Origin: Marinoscillum pacificum
Lineage (GTDB): Bacteria; Bacteroidota; Bacteroidia; Cytophagales; Cyclobacteriaceae
Length of the DNA stretch: 64,000 bases
Assembly: GCF_024714495.1 (NCBI RefSeq)
Contig: NZ_JAMZMJ010000010.1
Coordinates: forward strand, 1 to 64,000
Direction: 5' to 3'
Shown here piece after piece: positions 17,434 through 26,810 of this stretch. The translations under genes and the position numbers were made by a program. How positions within the stretch are numbered: the stretch's first letter is position 1; each line of letters starts with the position of its first letter. A model generated the notes under the pieces. It was not told where the DNA came from. It did not search any database and saw only the letters and a program-made list of their open reading frames with translations.

Positions 17434-20400
17434 TTAAAACTGCACTTCCAGTCCTCCTCCAAAAGTTCTGGTGTGAGGATACAATCCATAATCAATTCCT
17501 CTGCCTACATTGGATCCTGCGATTTCCGGATCCATGCCAGAGTATTTCGATATAGTCAGCAAATTATTCGCATTTACATACAAGCGAATTTTACCAACCT
17601 TTAGCTTGCTCAGAATATTTTCAGGCATGTTAAATCCAATCTGGGCATTTCTCAATTTCAAGTAAGAACCATCTTCAACGAAGTAAGTAGATGGTCTACT
17701 AAAGTTCCCATTCGGGTCACTAGCAATGTTTCTAGGATGCTGAGTGTGATTTTCAGGAGTCCAAGCTTCAAAAATGTCTGTAGAGGTATTGGAATCGCCG
17801 AAGAAGTTACGGGAATACGCCTTATTGGCATTGAACACGTCTACCCCTTGAAGTCCCTGAAACTGCAGCAACAAATCAAAAGTCTGATTGTAGGACATGT
17901 TGATATTGAAACCATACATCACTTTTGGCCAAGGATTCCCAATGAAGGTTCGGTCATGCTCCCAAGTAACTTGTCCATCAGGAACACCTTCCGGACCACT
18001 AATATCTTTGTACATAAAATCTCCTGCTCCTGTACCACCTTCCTGATAGGTCCCGTCTGGCGCCCAGCTATTGATCGCATATACATCTGTTTCAGAGTTG
18101 AGCATCTGCTGTACCACAAAACCATAGAAACTTGATACTGGCATACCTGCTTCTGTTCGAGTCATTCCTCCTATTTGTCCTCCACCAGCTCCAGCCGTGA
18201 TGTACTCATCACCGAACAGTTGCAGTACCTCGTTTTTCATGAGCGAAGCATTGGTATTCAAAGTCAATCCAACCTTCCCATAGTTATCCCGATACGTTAT
18301 CTCCAGGTCAAGCCCGGTATTACGCATGGTTCCAACATTTAGCTCTGGATTAACCGGATTGAAGTTGTGCACTGCCAAACCGACAGACGAAGGAACTGGC
18401 ACTGGGTATAATAGATCTTTGGTGTCTTTGATATAATAGTCTGCAGTGACCGAAAGTCGATCCTCCAAAAGACCTACATCTAACCCAATGTTATGCATGT
18501 TTACCTCTTCCCATTTTACATCTCCGTTTGGGAACTTACTGATGAAGTAACCCGGCACTTTGTTCGTACCATTGAGATCGAATGCGTAGGTACTAAATTG
18601 AGAGGAGTACGTCTTGGACCAGATATATCCAGGGATCTTATCTGATCCAAGCTTACCGGTACTCACTCTCACTTTTAGGTTGGAAATGAAGGCAATCGAA
18701 TTGAAGAAACTTTCATTAGACACTCTCCACCCAAGAGAGTAACTAGGAAAGATTCCCCAGACATTGTTGGGACCAAACTGCGGTGACGAAGCATCGCGAC
18801 GGACGTTTGCTTCTAACAAATAGCGGTCGTCAAAATTGTAGTTGATTCTACCAAATTGTGACAAAATTCTTGATTGACGTAAAGTATATCGATCCGAGAT
18901 AGTGGCATTAGGCCCCATCACATTGAAACTCCAAGCTACGTCAAGTGGTGAACCGGAAGCCATAACAGGAAATCCATTCCCTTCATACTTCTGAGCTTCG
19001 TAACCACCCATTACTTTGATGTTGTGTTTACCAAATGTTTGATCGTAGGTAGCCACCACATTGCCAATGATCGTTTCATCATTTCCATCTACATAAGTCA
19101 AGCGACCAATTGGGTCTGCAAAAGCTCCATAGTTGAAGGCTTCTTTGAATGACTTACCAAGAAATGATAAGTAGTTGTACCCTACCTGACCTCTGATAGT
19201 CAAAACATCCAGTGGCTTGATCGCTAAATAAACACTTCCATCCAATCTGTTGTAAACTCGTTTTTCATGCTGCTGATATTGAGAAGCGACAGGATTTGGC
19301 CCCTGAAAATAAGCAGGAGCCATACCCCATCCGCCGTAAGGATTAGTCTCATCATAAATTGGCATGATCGGAATGGAGCGATAAGGAATGGCTCCATTAT
19401 AGTCTTCATTGAAATTATCAATTGGATTCTCAGATACACGCGACAATAAAACGCGTTCTCCAATGGTAATCCACTTAGCTAGATCCAGATCCGAATTGAA
19501 TCGCATGCTGAATCGCTCAAAGTTGTTTTCGATTAAGATTCCTTCCTCGTCATCATACCCGAAGGACAAGTAGTAATTAGAGGACTCAGTTCCTTTAGCA
19601 ACAGAGAAGTCATGGTAATGAGAAAAACCAGAACCGTCATAAAAAGCATCTATCCAATCAGTATCATGTTCCCAGTCATCCCAGGAAGGCTCGGGGTTCT
19701 GACCAGCGTTGATTCTGGACTGCTTTTTATAGTTGACAAAATCTTCGCTCCCTAATAAAGTTGGCAATCTGATAGGGTTCACTTTAGCGAAAGAGCTCTT
19801 GTAGCTGATTTGCGTTTTGCCTTCCTTTCCTCTTTTGGTTGTTACGAGAATTACTCCATGAGCAGCAGCAGCGCCATAAATAGCGGAACTTGCAGCATCC
19901 TTGAGAATCTCAATTGATTCAACATCGTCCAGATTGAAATGATTTCCAGGAGCCATTCGAACGCCATCAATGATCCAAAGTGGATCTGTATTATTAATGG
20001 AGCCTACACCTCTGATGTGAATAGTCGGGCTAGCACCTGGAGCACCTCCACCTTTGGAGACAAAAACACCCGAGGACATACCTTGCAGCGCCTGATCTAA
20101 ACGTATCACTGGACGGTTTTCTAAATTCTCCACTTTCACAGAGGAAACTGATCCAGTCAGATTAGATCGCTTTTGCTGTCCATATCCTACCACAACAACC
20201 TCCTCCAAAGCAGAAATATCAGTTTCCAAAGTCACGTTGACTTGAGTCTGATCTGTGACCAGAACTTCTTTGGATTTATATCCTACAAAGGACACAATTA
20301 AAATGGCAGGAAGTGTTCCCTCCTCAATGTCCAACTTGAAAGTACCATCTACATTGGTAATGCTTCCATCCCCAGCATCTTTCACGATAATGGTAGCCCC

Positions 20401-20892
20401 AGGCAGGCCTTCTCCGTTATCATCTGTCACTTTTCCCGTAATTGTTCTAGGTCCGGTTGAGATTTTACTGTTCTTGACAGATTGTATTCCATTTCGGTTC
20501 AGTTGATCAAATTGCTTTGCTTTTTGATCTTCTTTCTGCTTTGTTGGTACGTCTGCCTTCTTTAGGATGATGTAGGTTGATTCGTTGAGCTTTTCGAATG
20601 TGAGTTTGTGTGGCTCTAACAGTTTTTCTAAGAATTGATTTAGCTGTGCTTTTTCTTTTGGCAGTTCAAGCTGTTCGTCAATGTCCAGATCTTTGAGTAA
20701 ATCATCATCGTAATTGAAAAATACCCCGAATGATTTCTCAATCTCAAAAAGTATCTGCTTGAAAGTATCTGCCGAAGTATCGCTGAGCACTACTTCGTGA
20801 GGCTTAGCTAAAGCCTTTTTGCTCAAACCAAAGGCACTCACACTCAATATGAGTAGGGAGAGAAAAAGTGATATGGTTTTAATGCGTATCAT
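17434..20892 (-). CDS. SusC/RagA-family TonB-dependent receptor with STN signalling domain
   Basis: A 1152-residue outer-membrane importer. After the signal peptide come an STN domain (about 40-115, FKQILFEIEKSFGVFFNYDDDLL), a carboxypeptidase-like beta-sandwich (about 148-230, TGKVTDDNGEGLPGATIIVK), the SusC signature LEEVVVVGYGQQKRSNLTGS, a plug domain and a 22-strand barrel ending in GGGLEVQF. The STN extension is found in receptors that signal to a FecR anti-sigma factor, and the fecR gene ends 1 bp before this start, so ligand uptake and induction of the locus should be coupled. Substrate is inferred to be alpha-1,3-glucan oligosaccharide. Confidence 0.96.
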   Translation of the reverse strand: MIRIKTISLFLSLLILSVSAFGLSKKALAKPHEVVLSDTSADTFKQILFEIEKSFGVFFNYDDDLLKDLDIDEQLELPKEKAQLNQFLEKLLEPHKLTFEKLNESTYIILKKADVPTKQKEDQKAKQFDQLNRNGIQSVKNSKISTGPRTITGKVTDDNGEGLPGATIIVKDAGDGSITNVDGTFKLDIEEGTLPAILIVSFVGYKSKEVLVTDQTQVNVTLETDISALEEVVVVGYGQQKRSNLTGSVSSVKVENLENRPVIRLDQALQGMSSGVFVSKGGGAPGASPTIHIRGVGSINNTDPLWIIDGVRMAPGNHFNLDDVESIEILKDAASSAIYGAAAAHGVILVTTKRGKEGKTQISYKSSFAKVNPIRLPTLLGSEDFVNYKKQSRINAGQNPEPSWDDWEHDTDWIDAFYDGSGFSHYHDFSVAKGTESSNYYLSFGYDDEEGILIENNFERFSMRFNSDLDLAKWITIGERVLLSRVSENPIDNFNEDYNGAIPYRSIPIMPIYDETNPYGGWGMAPAYFQGPNPVASQYQQHEKRVYNRLDGSVYLAIKPLDVLTIRGQVGYNYLSFLGKSFKEAFNYGAFADPIGRLTYVDGNDETIIGNVVATYDQTFGKHNIKVMGGYEAQKYEGNGFPVMASGSPLDVAWSFNVMGPNATISDRYTLRQSRILSQFGRINYNFDDRYLLEANVRRDASSPQFGPNNVWGIFPSYSLGWRVSNESFFNSIAFISNLKVRVSTGKLGSDKIPGYIWSKTYSSQFSTYAFDLNGTNKVPGYFISKFPNGDVKWEEVNMHNIGLDVGLLEDRLSVTADYYIKDTKDLLYPVPVPSSVGLAVHNFNPVNPELNVGTMRNTGLDLEITYRDNYGKVGLTLNTNASLMKNEVLQLFGDEYITAGAGGGQIGGMTRTEAGMPVSSFYGFVVQQMLNSETDVYAINSWAPDGTYQEGGTGAGDFMYKDISGPEGVPDGQVTWEHDRTFIGNPWPKVMYGFNINMSYNQTFDLLLQFQGLQGVDVFNANKAYSRNFFGDSNTSTDIFEAWTPENHTQHPRNIASDPNGNFSRPSTYFVEDGSYLKLRNAQIGFNMPENILSKLKVGKIRLYVNANNLLTISKYSGMDPEIAGSNVGRGIDYGLYPHTRTFGGGLEVQF

Positions 20893-20893
20893 T

Positions 20894-21931
20894 TCAAAGG
20901 TTAGGTTTGATGATTACAGTTTGTCCTTTTCGGTTGATCTCCAGATCAAAAGTTTTACTGATGGTAGTCAGCAGTAAGTCGATATTGTCAGCAGGCACAG
21001 TTCCAGTGAAGTAATGTTCAGAACTAGCACCTTGAGTGAAGAAAACATCGATATCATAATTGGTTTTTAGCAGCTCACTGATTTCTTCCAGAGAAGTTCT
21101 TCTGAAAATGAGCAGGTTATTTTTCCATGATGACACTTCCTCAGGATCAACTTCTTCTTTTACTGCTTGCTCAGTTGGGGTGTCATAGGTTACGCGTTCT
21201 CCAGGCATCATGTCAACATCTTCCTGGGTAACTTGATTCTTCAAAACTACTTTCCCTGAAGCGAGATCAATTTGACTTTTCTTACCTCGGCTGAAGACAT
21301 TGAATTCTGTTCCAAGAACATTGACATCTACTTTATTAGCATGAACAATGAACTTTTGATCAGAAGCAGTGTGGATGACATTGAAAAATGCCTCTCCATC
21401 CAGCCATACTTCTCTATCAGCATTCTCAGCTTCAAATTCACCCACATAAAGTTTTGAATTAGCATTGAGTACTACCACCGTTCCATCTTCCAATTGTACT
21501 TCTCTGGTTTCTCCAAAGTCTGTCGTGTAGGCCAGCTGATTGTTTTCAGTAACTTTTATTAGCGAATAGATCGCAGCAACCATAGCCAGCACCAACGAAG
21601 CAGCAACAGCCAATTTGGCCCATATCCTAGTTCCATTTGATGAATAGCTATCTAATGGCATGAATCGAACTGGAACTTCATCGTTAGTTCCGTCAATTCT
21701 AGAGGTGATATTATTGAAGATCAGATGCTCATCTTCATCCGACAGCTCATGATAAGGGAAGGATAGATTTTCCAGGATACGCTTTGCCGCTTTGATATCC
21801 GCAAGTCTCTCCGGGTGCTCCTGCAACCAATTATTCCAATAAGCATCGGAATGATCATCTGGTTGAAGAACCCACTCGCGAAAGTCTCGGTCTAGCGCAA
21901 AATCTTCTATCGTGTAACTGTTGTAATCCAT
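20894..21931 (-). CDS. FecR-family anti-sigma factor
   Basis: A 345-residue inner-membrane protein: cytoplasmic N-terminal anti-sigma part (1-100, including DRDFREWVLQPDDHSDAYWNNWLQEHPE), one membrane helix (about 107-125, LAVAASLVLAMVAAIYSLI), a periplasmic FecR domain (about 135-230, TDFGETREVQLEDGTVVVLNANS, EVWLDGEAFFNV) and a C-terminal DUF4974-type domain that would contact the STN domain of SusC. It should hold the ECF sigma factor encoded 134 bp upstream until the receptor signals. Translational coupling with susC is likely from the 1-bp spacing. Confidence 0.94.
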   Translation of the reverse strand: MDYNSYTIEDFALDRDFREWVLQPDDHSDAYWNNWLQEHPERLADIKAAKRILENLSFPYHELSDEDEHLIFNNITSRIDGTNDEVPVRFMPLDSYSSNGTRIWAKLAVAASLVLAMVAAIYSLIKVTENNQLAYTTDFGETREVQLEDGTVVVLNANSKLYVGEFEAENADREVWLDGEAFFNVIHTASDQKFIVHANKVDVNVLGTEFNVFSRGKKSQIDLASGKVVLKNQVTQEDVDMMPGERVTYDTPTEQAVKEEVDPEEVSSWKNNLLIFRRTSLEEISELLKTNYDIDVFFTQGASSEHYFTGTVPADNIDLLLTTISKTFDLEINRKGQTVIIKPNL

Positions 21932-22065
21932 TCTTCCTTGTTCTGACCCTAGAAAGGAAGAATGTCCTCTTTTTTCTACTCCAAAAGAGAAGAAAATTTC
22001 AACATTTACATTTTATTCAAAATAAAGAGAAATATATTGAATATAAAAACAGCAATTCAGGAGTT

Positions 22066-22728
22066 TTATTGAGAAATTTCTACCATTTCCACACTACATT
22101 CTACAGCAGCTGCGATCAAAGCAGGACTCAAATAGAAGAAATTAGCTCTTGATAATGTTTTTCTCAATGACTCTACTCCACGCCATGCCAGATTGTAGAC
22201 CGTCTTCACATTCACATTCATCATGGATGCTGCTTCCTCATAGCTAAGGTTTTCATAATAAATATGATAAAGCGCTTCTCGCTGACGAGCAGGCAAATCA
22301 GAAATCGCCTCACTGAGTTTCTGTGCAATTTCTTTTTCGGTTAATCCTGCCCTTGAAGTGAACTCAGCCAGACTTCTTTTGCTCATTATCTGAGAAAGTT
22401 TGGTAGAAGTACTGGACGTAGATTCCCAACGTTTGTTGTTTGATTGTGTTTTGGCGATTTTTCTACGAAGCGATCGCATGAGGTAAAACTTAATGTTGTC
22501 TGTATTACCCAATCGCTCTCTATTGGCCCAGATTTCTACAAATAGGTCCTGTATACTTTCTTTAACCAAAATAGCATCCGGAACGAACGTCATCCCGTAA
22601 TTATAGAGTTGTTTGACAAATTTGTGATATATCAATTCAAAGGCATCACGATCTCCTCCTCGGAATAAATCCCAAAGCTGAGCATCGTTTTGATCCTCAA
22701 AAAAATGATGAATTGATCTTTCGTTCAA
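22066..22728 (-). CDS. ECF-type RNA polymerase sigma factor of the PUL
   Basis: A 220-residue sigma-70-family protein. Region 2 (about 25-90, AFELIYHKFVKQLYNYGMTFV...IQDLFVEIWANRERL) and region 4 (about 140-195, LPARQREALYHIYYENLSYEEAASMMNVNVKTVYNLAWRGVESLRK) are clear. No in-frame ATG precedes residue 46, so the start is TTG at 22728 (or a nearby non-ATG codon), which may keep its level low. The last 20 residues are unusually hydrophobic (FFYLSPALIAAAV). With FecR and the STN-bearing SusC it forms a trans-envelope switch for the glucan locus. Confidence 0.92.
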   Translation of the reverse strand: MNERSIHHFFEDQNDAQLWDLFRGGDRDAFELIYHKFVKQLYNYGMTFVPDAILVKESIQDLFVEIWANRERLGNTDNIKFYLMRSLRRKIAKTQSNNKRWESTSSTSTKLSQIMSKRSLAEFTSRAGLTEKEIAQKLSEAISDLPARQREALYHIYYENLSYEEAASMMNVNVKTVYNLAWRGVESLRKTLSRANFFYLSPALIAAAVECSVEMVEISQ

Positions 22729-22911
22729 AATCTCGTAATTAACTGGTTATTTATTGATGCTATTTTTAATTTCTTTTAGAAGTAAGATCACTAAAAAATC
22801 AATTTTAAATTTAAAGCAAAATTTTTCGTTTTCGCAAATAGCCCCAATTTCTGATTGTTAAGGCCACTTTTTTCAATCATTAATCGTTAATTTTATAGAA
22901 ACAACAACCCA

Positions 22912-23784
22912 ATGATGGAACAGCTGATAGACTTTTTTGGTGAAGTACCTACCTGGTTTAGGTCGATGATATTGATAGGAGGAATTGTCTTATTTTGGAT
23001 TGCTGAAGGAATACTCCCACTATTCAAATTTCAATATCAGAAGGTTCGTCACGCAGGGATCAATCTCTTTTTCACAATGACCACTGCAATCATTGGTTTT
23101 GGACTGGCAAGTGTACTTTTAATGTCTTCCAATTGGGTAGCCGAGAACCAGTTTGGATTACTTTATATCATTGATTTACCTCTTTGGGCACAAATCGTGG
23201 TAGGTGTATTGTTACTCGATATGATAGGAGCTTATTTTATCCATTGGACGGAGCACAAAGTGAAGTGGATGTGGAAGTTTCATCTGGTTCATCATAGTGA
23301 CACCACTGTGGATGTGACCACAGGATTGAGACACCATCCAGGTGAGACAGTTTTCAGAATAGCATTCACCATTATGGCCGTCATAGTAGTTGGAGCACCT
23401 ATAGGTATTGTGATGTTGTATCAATCATTATCTGTGTTATTTGCACACATCACTCATGCCAATATCAATCTTCCAAAAGGTCTTGACAAGGCGTTATCGT
23501 ACATTTTTGTGACACCAAACATGCACAAAGTGCATCATCATTTCACTCAACCGCTCACTGATACCAACTATGGAAATATTTTTTCCATCTGGGATCGCAT
23601 CTTTGGGACCTTTGCTAGCGTTGAAGATACCAGAAGCTTGAAGTATGGTATTGATACGCATATGGATCCTAAAGAGAACGATCGTTTGACCAATCTTTTG
23701 TCCATTCCATTTCAGCCATACCGAACTCCGGAAAGCATTGTGGAATTAAAAGATCAGACCAAGGAAAAGGTCGCTAGTAGCTAA
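22912..23784 (+). CDS. Sterol desaturase / fatty-acid hydroxylase family membrane protein
   Basis: A 290-residue integral membrane protein with four hydrophobic segments and the histidine clusters of the di-iron hydroxylase superfamily: HWTEH, KFHLVHHSD and MHKVHHHF, with a further RHHPGE. These ligate two irons and act on lipid or sterol-like substrates; the actual substrate is unknown. It overlaps the next gene through the TAATG junction at 23782-23786, so the two are translationally coupled. It is transcribed away from the PUL sigma gene across a 183-bp gap. Confidence 0.9.
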   Translation: MMEQLIDFFGEVPTWFRSMILIGGIVLFWIAEGILPLFKFQYQKVRHAGINLFFTMTTAIIGFGLASVLLMSSNWVAENQFGLLYIIDLPLWAQIVVGVLLLDMIGAYFIHWTEHKVKWMWKFHLVHHSDTTVDVTTGLRHHPGETVFRIAFTIMAVIVVGAPIGIVMLYQSLSVLFAHITHANINLPKGLDKALSYIFVTPNMHKVHHHFTQPLTDTNYGNIFSIWDRIFGTFASVEDTRSLKYGIDTHMDPKENDRLTNLLSIPFQPYRTPESIVELKDQTKEKVASS

Positions 23785-24581
23785 TGAGATTAACTCTTCT
23801 ATTATCATTTCTCTTCATAACAGTATTTGTAAACGCACAAAAGAAAGACGTGGAAGTCTTTCATCAAGCTCAAGATGATGGCACGCTATTCATTATGGCT
23901 AAAAATAATACGGATGTGCTACAAAGTGTAGTAGTCAACATTATCTTGAAAGGAATGGAATCCAGTGAACCTTTGCCTGTGACCAAACTTCTGGAACCTA
24001 AAAAAGAGTCTCGGATCACCATTTTAAAGCCTGTTAAAAAATCTTATTCGTACAATACGCAGCTGAGTTACATCAAGGGAGATATTACTGCCAATCACAA
24101 TGACCAAGTAGTTTATCAACTTCCATATAAAAGTGGAGAATCCTATAAAATTGATCAGGGATATAATGGCACCTCAACTCACATGGGCAAATTTGCTTTG
24201 GACTTTCACATGGATGAAGGAACCGAAGTTTGTGCAATAAGAGATGGAGTAGTATTTGAAGTGCAAGAAAGCAACAACCGAGGCTGCCCAAGTAACGACT
24301 GTTCTAAATTCAACAACTTTATTTTGGTGCGTCATGATGACGGATCAATAGCCGATTACTCACATATCAAGAAAAATGGCGCTCTGGTAAAAACTGGAGA
24401 TCAAGTAAAAGCTGGAGATGTGATTGCATTAAGTGGAAGCACAGGCTACGCTAGCGGACCACATCTCCACCTGGAAGTGTATGTCATGAGGCTCAACGGA
24501 CAAAACTCCGTAAAAGCTCAATATCAATTAGGCAACTCGGCAGGCATTCCAAAAGAAGGAGAATCCTACCGTAAAAATTAA
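23784..24581 (+). CDS. M23 family (LytM-type) metallopeptidase
   Basis: A 265-residue secreted protein: signal peptide MRLTLLLSFLFITVFVNAQ, an N-terminal beta domain (about 25-110) and a C-terminal LytM/M23 domain with the zinc and catalytic pattern THMGKFALDFHMDEGTEV, ADYSHI and GPHLHLEV. The family cuts peptide cross-links in peptidoglycan or related glycine-rich peptides in the periplasm. It contains two close cysteines (RGCPSNDCSKF), possibly a disulfide. The start ATG overlaps the stop of the hydroxylase gene by one base. The stop lies within the end of the convergent gene (24578). Confidence 0.92.
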   Translation: MRLTLLLSFLFITVFVNAQKKDVEVFHQAQDDGTLFIMAKNNTDVLQSVVVNIILKGMESSEPLPVTKLLEPKKESRITILKPVKKSYSYNTQLSYIKGDITANHNDQVVYQLPYKSGESYKIDQGYNGTSTHMGKFALDFHMDEGTEVCAIRDGVVFEVQESNNRGCPSNDCSKFNNFILVRHDDGSIADYSHIKKNGALVKTGDQVKAGDVIALSGSTGYASGPHLHLEVYVMRLNGQNSVKAQYQLGNSAGIPKEGESYRKN

Positions 24582-25807
24582 TCGTAAACACGTTTGGCAA
24601 ACCACAAGTCTCTGATAGAAACACTCAGAGAAAAAGTATGCATTTGCTCTTCAATCAGTCTGGTTCCTACTTTTCCCTGTTGCTGGTAAGAGTAACCAAG
24701 GTTTACATATCCTGTTCCTCGATTCACTGGCAAACCAAAGCCTGTAGAGAACCGATGTGACTCGAAAGTATTGCTTAATGCATCGATGTAACCCTGACTA
24801 TATCGATATCCAAATCGGTAAATCACTCGATTCAAGTATTTCTCTTTGTAGTCTTTGGCTTGATATTCCGCACCTCCTGAAAAGGAAATTAGGTCCTGAT
24901 AGTCAAAATTTGACTCACCTTCATTGACACCCCATCTTTCAAGCTCTCCATCTCCCATCAATGTCCAATTCTTCAAAGCCAATTGAAAACCAGCGCCAAG
25001 TTTTTCAGGAATAACCTTACTTCCATCAGACTCACTTGTCAGCGTATCATACCCTGATCTTAGGATACTCTGGTCGATATCATAACTCACAGAAAAGGAA
25101 GGTTGATAGGTAACACCAAGAGTTAAGCTTTTTGATTTACCCAGAGGCACATTATACTGAAGTCCAACATCATAAACTGCTCTCGCCACATTCATTTCCT
25201 GGGTAATACTGGTACCATCTACCAAGGAATTTCCAGACATGGTTTGGGTCTTAGTCAAACTTCCAAAAATCAATCCCCCTCGAAAACCAAGACTCAATCT
25301 TGGTAATACATCATACCCTACTGCTCCATACAATTGAGACAATCCTCCACTTCCCTGATATCGGACTTCATATGCTCCTACTAAAGCAGAAGAGGTGCTA
25401 AGATCCGTCACATCATATCTGGCGTCACTGTATTGTGACAAGCCGAAAGTAAAGGCTGTTTTCTTGCCTGACTTCACCCAAAAGTTCATAGATGACAGAC
25501 CTCCAATAGCCGTAGAAAACGATGACGAAGAATTAAATTGATTTAACTGGGTAATATTCAACCCTAAATCGAATGAATGATTAGGACCTACTATTGAAGT
25601 CAATGCTGCTGGATTCTCAAGGTTCACACTACTTGCAAGTCGGGCTCCTATTCCGGTGTAACCCAACTGTGAAAACTCTGTGAGACCTGTGTTATTCAGC
25701 GATCCAAATCCAAAAGCATTATAAGCGGAGCCTGTGGTTGATTGTCCAGAAACCTGAACTTGTAATAGTATGAAGAATGCACAGGCTCCCGCAAATATCT
25801 TAGTCAT
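24578..25807 (-). CDS. Outer-membrane beta-barrel protein of the DUF4270/Kelch operon
   Basis: 409 residues from the ATG at 25807; this start gives a clean signal peptide (MTKIFAGACAFFILLQVQVSG) and an 8-bp overlap with the Kelch gene (ATGACTAA contains that stop). A longer frame to 25852 has no signal peptide at its start. The mature part begins TTGSAYNAFGFGSLNNTGLTEFSQLGYTGIG and consists of alternating amphipathic strands with FadL-like features (NLENPAALTSI, FSTGFGLPVNRGTGYVNLGYSYQQQG). It is predicted to be an outer-membrane protein of unknown role. Order and coupling with a Kelch lipoprotein and DUF4270 suggest a surface complex. Confidence 0.82.
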   Translation of the reverse strand: MTKIFAGACAFFILLQVQVSGQSTTGSAYNAFGFGSLNNTGLTEFSQLGYTGIGARLASSVNLENPAALTSIVGPNHSFDLGLNITQLNQFNSSSSFSTAIGGLSSMNFWVKSGKKTAFTFGLSQYSDARYDVTDLSTSSALVGAYEVRYQGSGGLSQLYGAVGYDVLPRLSLGFRGGLIFGSLTKTQTMSGNSLVDGTSITQEMNVARAVYDVGLQYNVPLGKSKSLTLGVTYQPSFSVSYDIDQSILRSGYDTLTSESDGSKVIPEKLGAGFQLALKNWTLMGDGELERWGVNEGESNFDYQDLISFSGGAEYQAKDYKEKYLNRVIYRFGYRYSQGYIDALSNTFESHRFSTGFGLPVNRGTGYVNLGYSYQQQGKVGTRLIEEQMHTFSLSVSIRDLWFAKRVYD

Positions 25808-26810
25808 ACTCGTTATACTCTTCATCAGGATAATAAGCCCAGATATCATCAAATCGCTGACTACTATTTCTTCCTGTTACGATATATGGAACATTATCTA
25901 AAACAAAAGCCACAGCATCTGACCTCCCTGATCCTTCAAACTCAGTTACTTCATCATCCCACTCATTAGTAGATGGATCATAAGTATAAAAACTTGTGCT
26001 GTAAGAAGAAGCTACTCCCAGCCCAACATATGCGATCCCATCAACTACAAATGCACTAGCATCATATCTTCCCAAAGCAAGAACGAACTCATCGTAAGTA
26101 TCATCCTCATCGTTCAGAGATAATTCAGTCCAAGATTCAGATTCAGCATCAAAAGCCCAGAAGTCATACAAATAGACCCCATTGTTTCTTCCTGAAATGA
26201 TATATGCCTTATTGTCAATAACAAAGGAAACAGCGGCTTCTCGCTTAGACCCATAAAGACTTACTGTCTGTGTCCAGGTATCGGAAGTTGGATTGTAACG
26301 ATAAAAATCCTTCAAATAATTGCCGTCATAGCCTGTTCCTACATATCCATGATCGTTCAGCGTAAAGGCGACAGCATCGTAACGTGCAGTACCAGGGAAT
26401 GAAGTTTTTTGAGTCCATGTATTGCTCGAAGGATCGTATTCCCATAGGTCATTCAATTCTTCTGTATCCAGATCATCATTGAAACCAGTAGTAACATACC
26501 CTTTTCCATTCGCCGCAAATGAAACAGCACTTACTCTACCTGGCCCAGGGAAATCGGCCATTTGCTGCCAGAAGTTCTTAGCAGCGTCATATCTCCATAA
26601 GTCTAGTAGGTAGTCATCGCCATCTGTTCCTAAACCTACGTAAGCATATTCTCCAATCGTAAAAGACACTGCACTGGATCTGGTCACACCTTCATAGTCA
26701 GAATACTTCACCCAGTTTCCATACTCCGTTTCTTCCGTTTCGTCACAACTGGCTATGGCCAAAACCATCAGTTGAAAAATGAACATCAAACGCATTTTCA
26801 TATTATTCAT
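25800..26810 (-). CDS. Kelch-repeat lipoprotein
   Basis: A 336-residue lipoprotein (MKMRLMFIFQLMVLAIASC lipobox, preceded by MNN) built of about six Kelch blades of 45-50 residues; each has a YDP/YDA aromatic-acid turn, ..W.Q.. and R..AVSFVI/AFT with .GYVGTG (for example RYDAVAFTLNDHGYVGTGYDG, KREAAVSFVIDNKAYIISGRN). A Kelch beta-propeller on the cell surface probably mediates binding. The start overlaps the DUF4270 stop as ATGAATAA. No catalytic residues of galactose oxidase are visible. Confidence 0.87.
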   Translation of the reverse strand: MNNMKMRLMFIFQLMVLAIASCDETEETEYGNWVKYSDYEGVTRSSAVSFTIGEYAYVGLGTDGDDYLLDLWRYDAAKNFWQQMADFPGPGRVSAVSFAANGKGYVTTGFNDDLDTEELNDLWEYDPSSNTWTQKTSFPGTARYDAVAFTLNDHGYVGTGYDGNYLKDFYRYNPTSDTWTQTVSLYGSKREAAVSFVIDNKAYIISGRNNGVYLYDFWAFDAESESWTELSLNDEDDTYDEFVLALGRYDASAFVVDGIAYVGLGVASSYSTSFYTYDPSTNEWDDEVTEFEGSGRSDAVAFVLDNVPYIVTGRNSSQRFDDIWAYYPDEEYNEYD

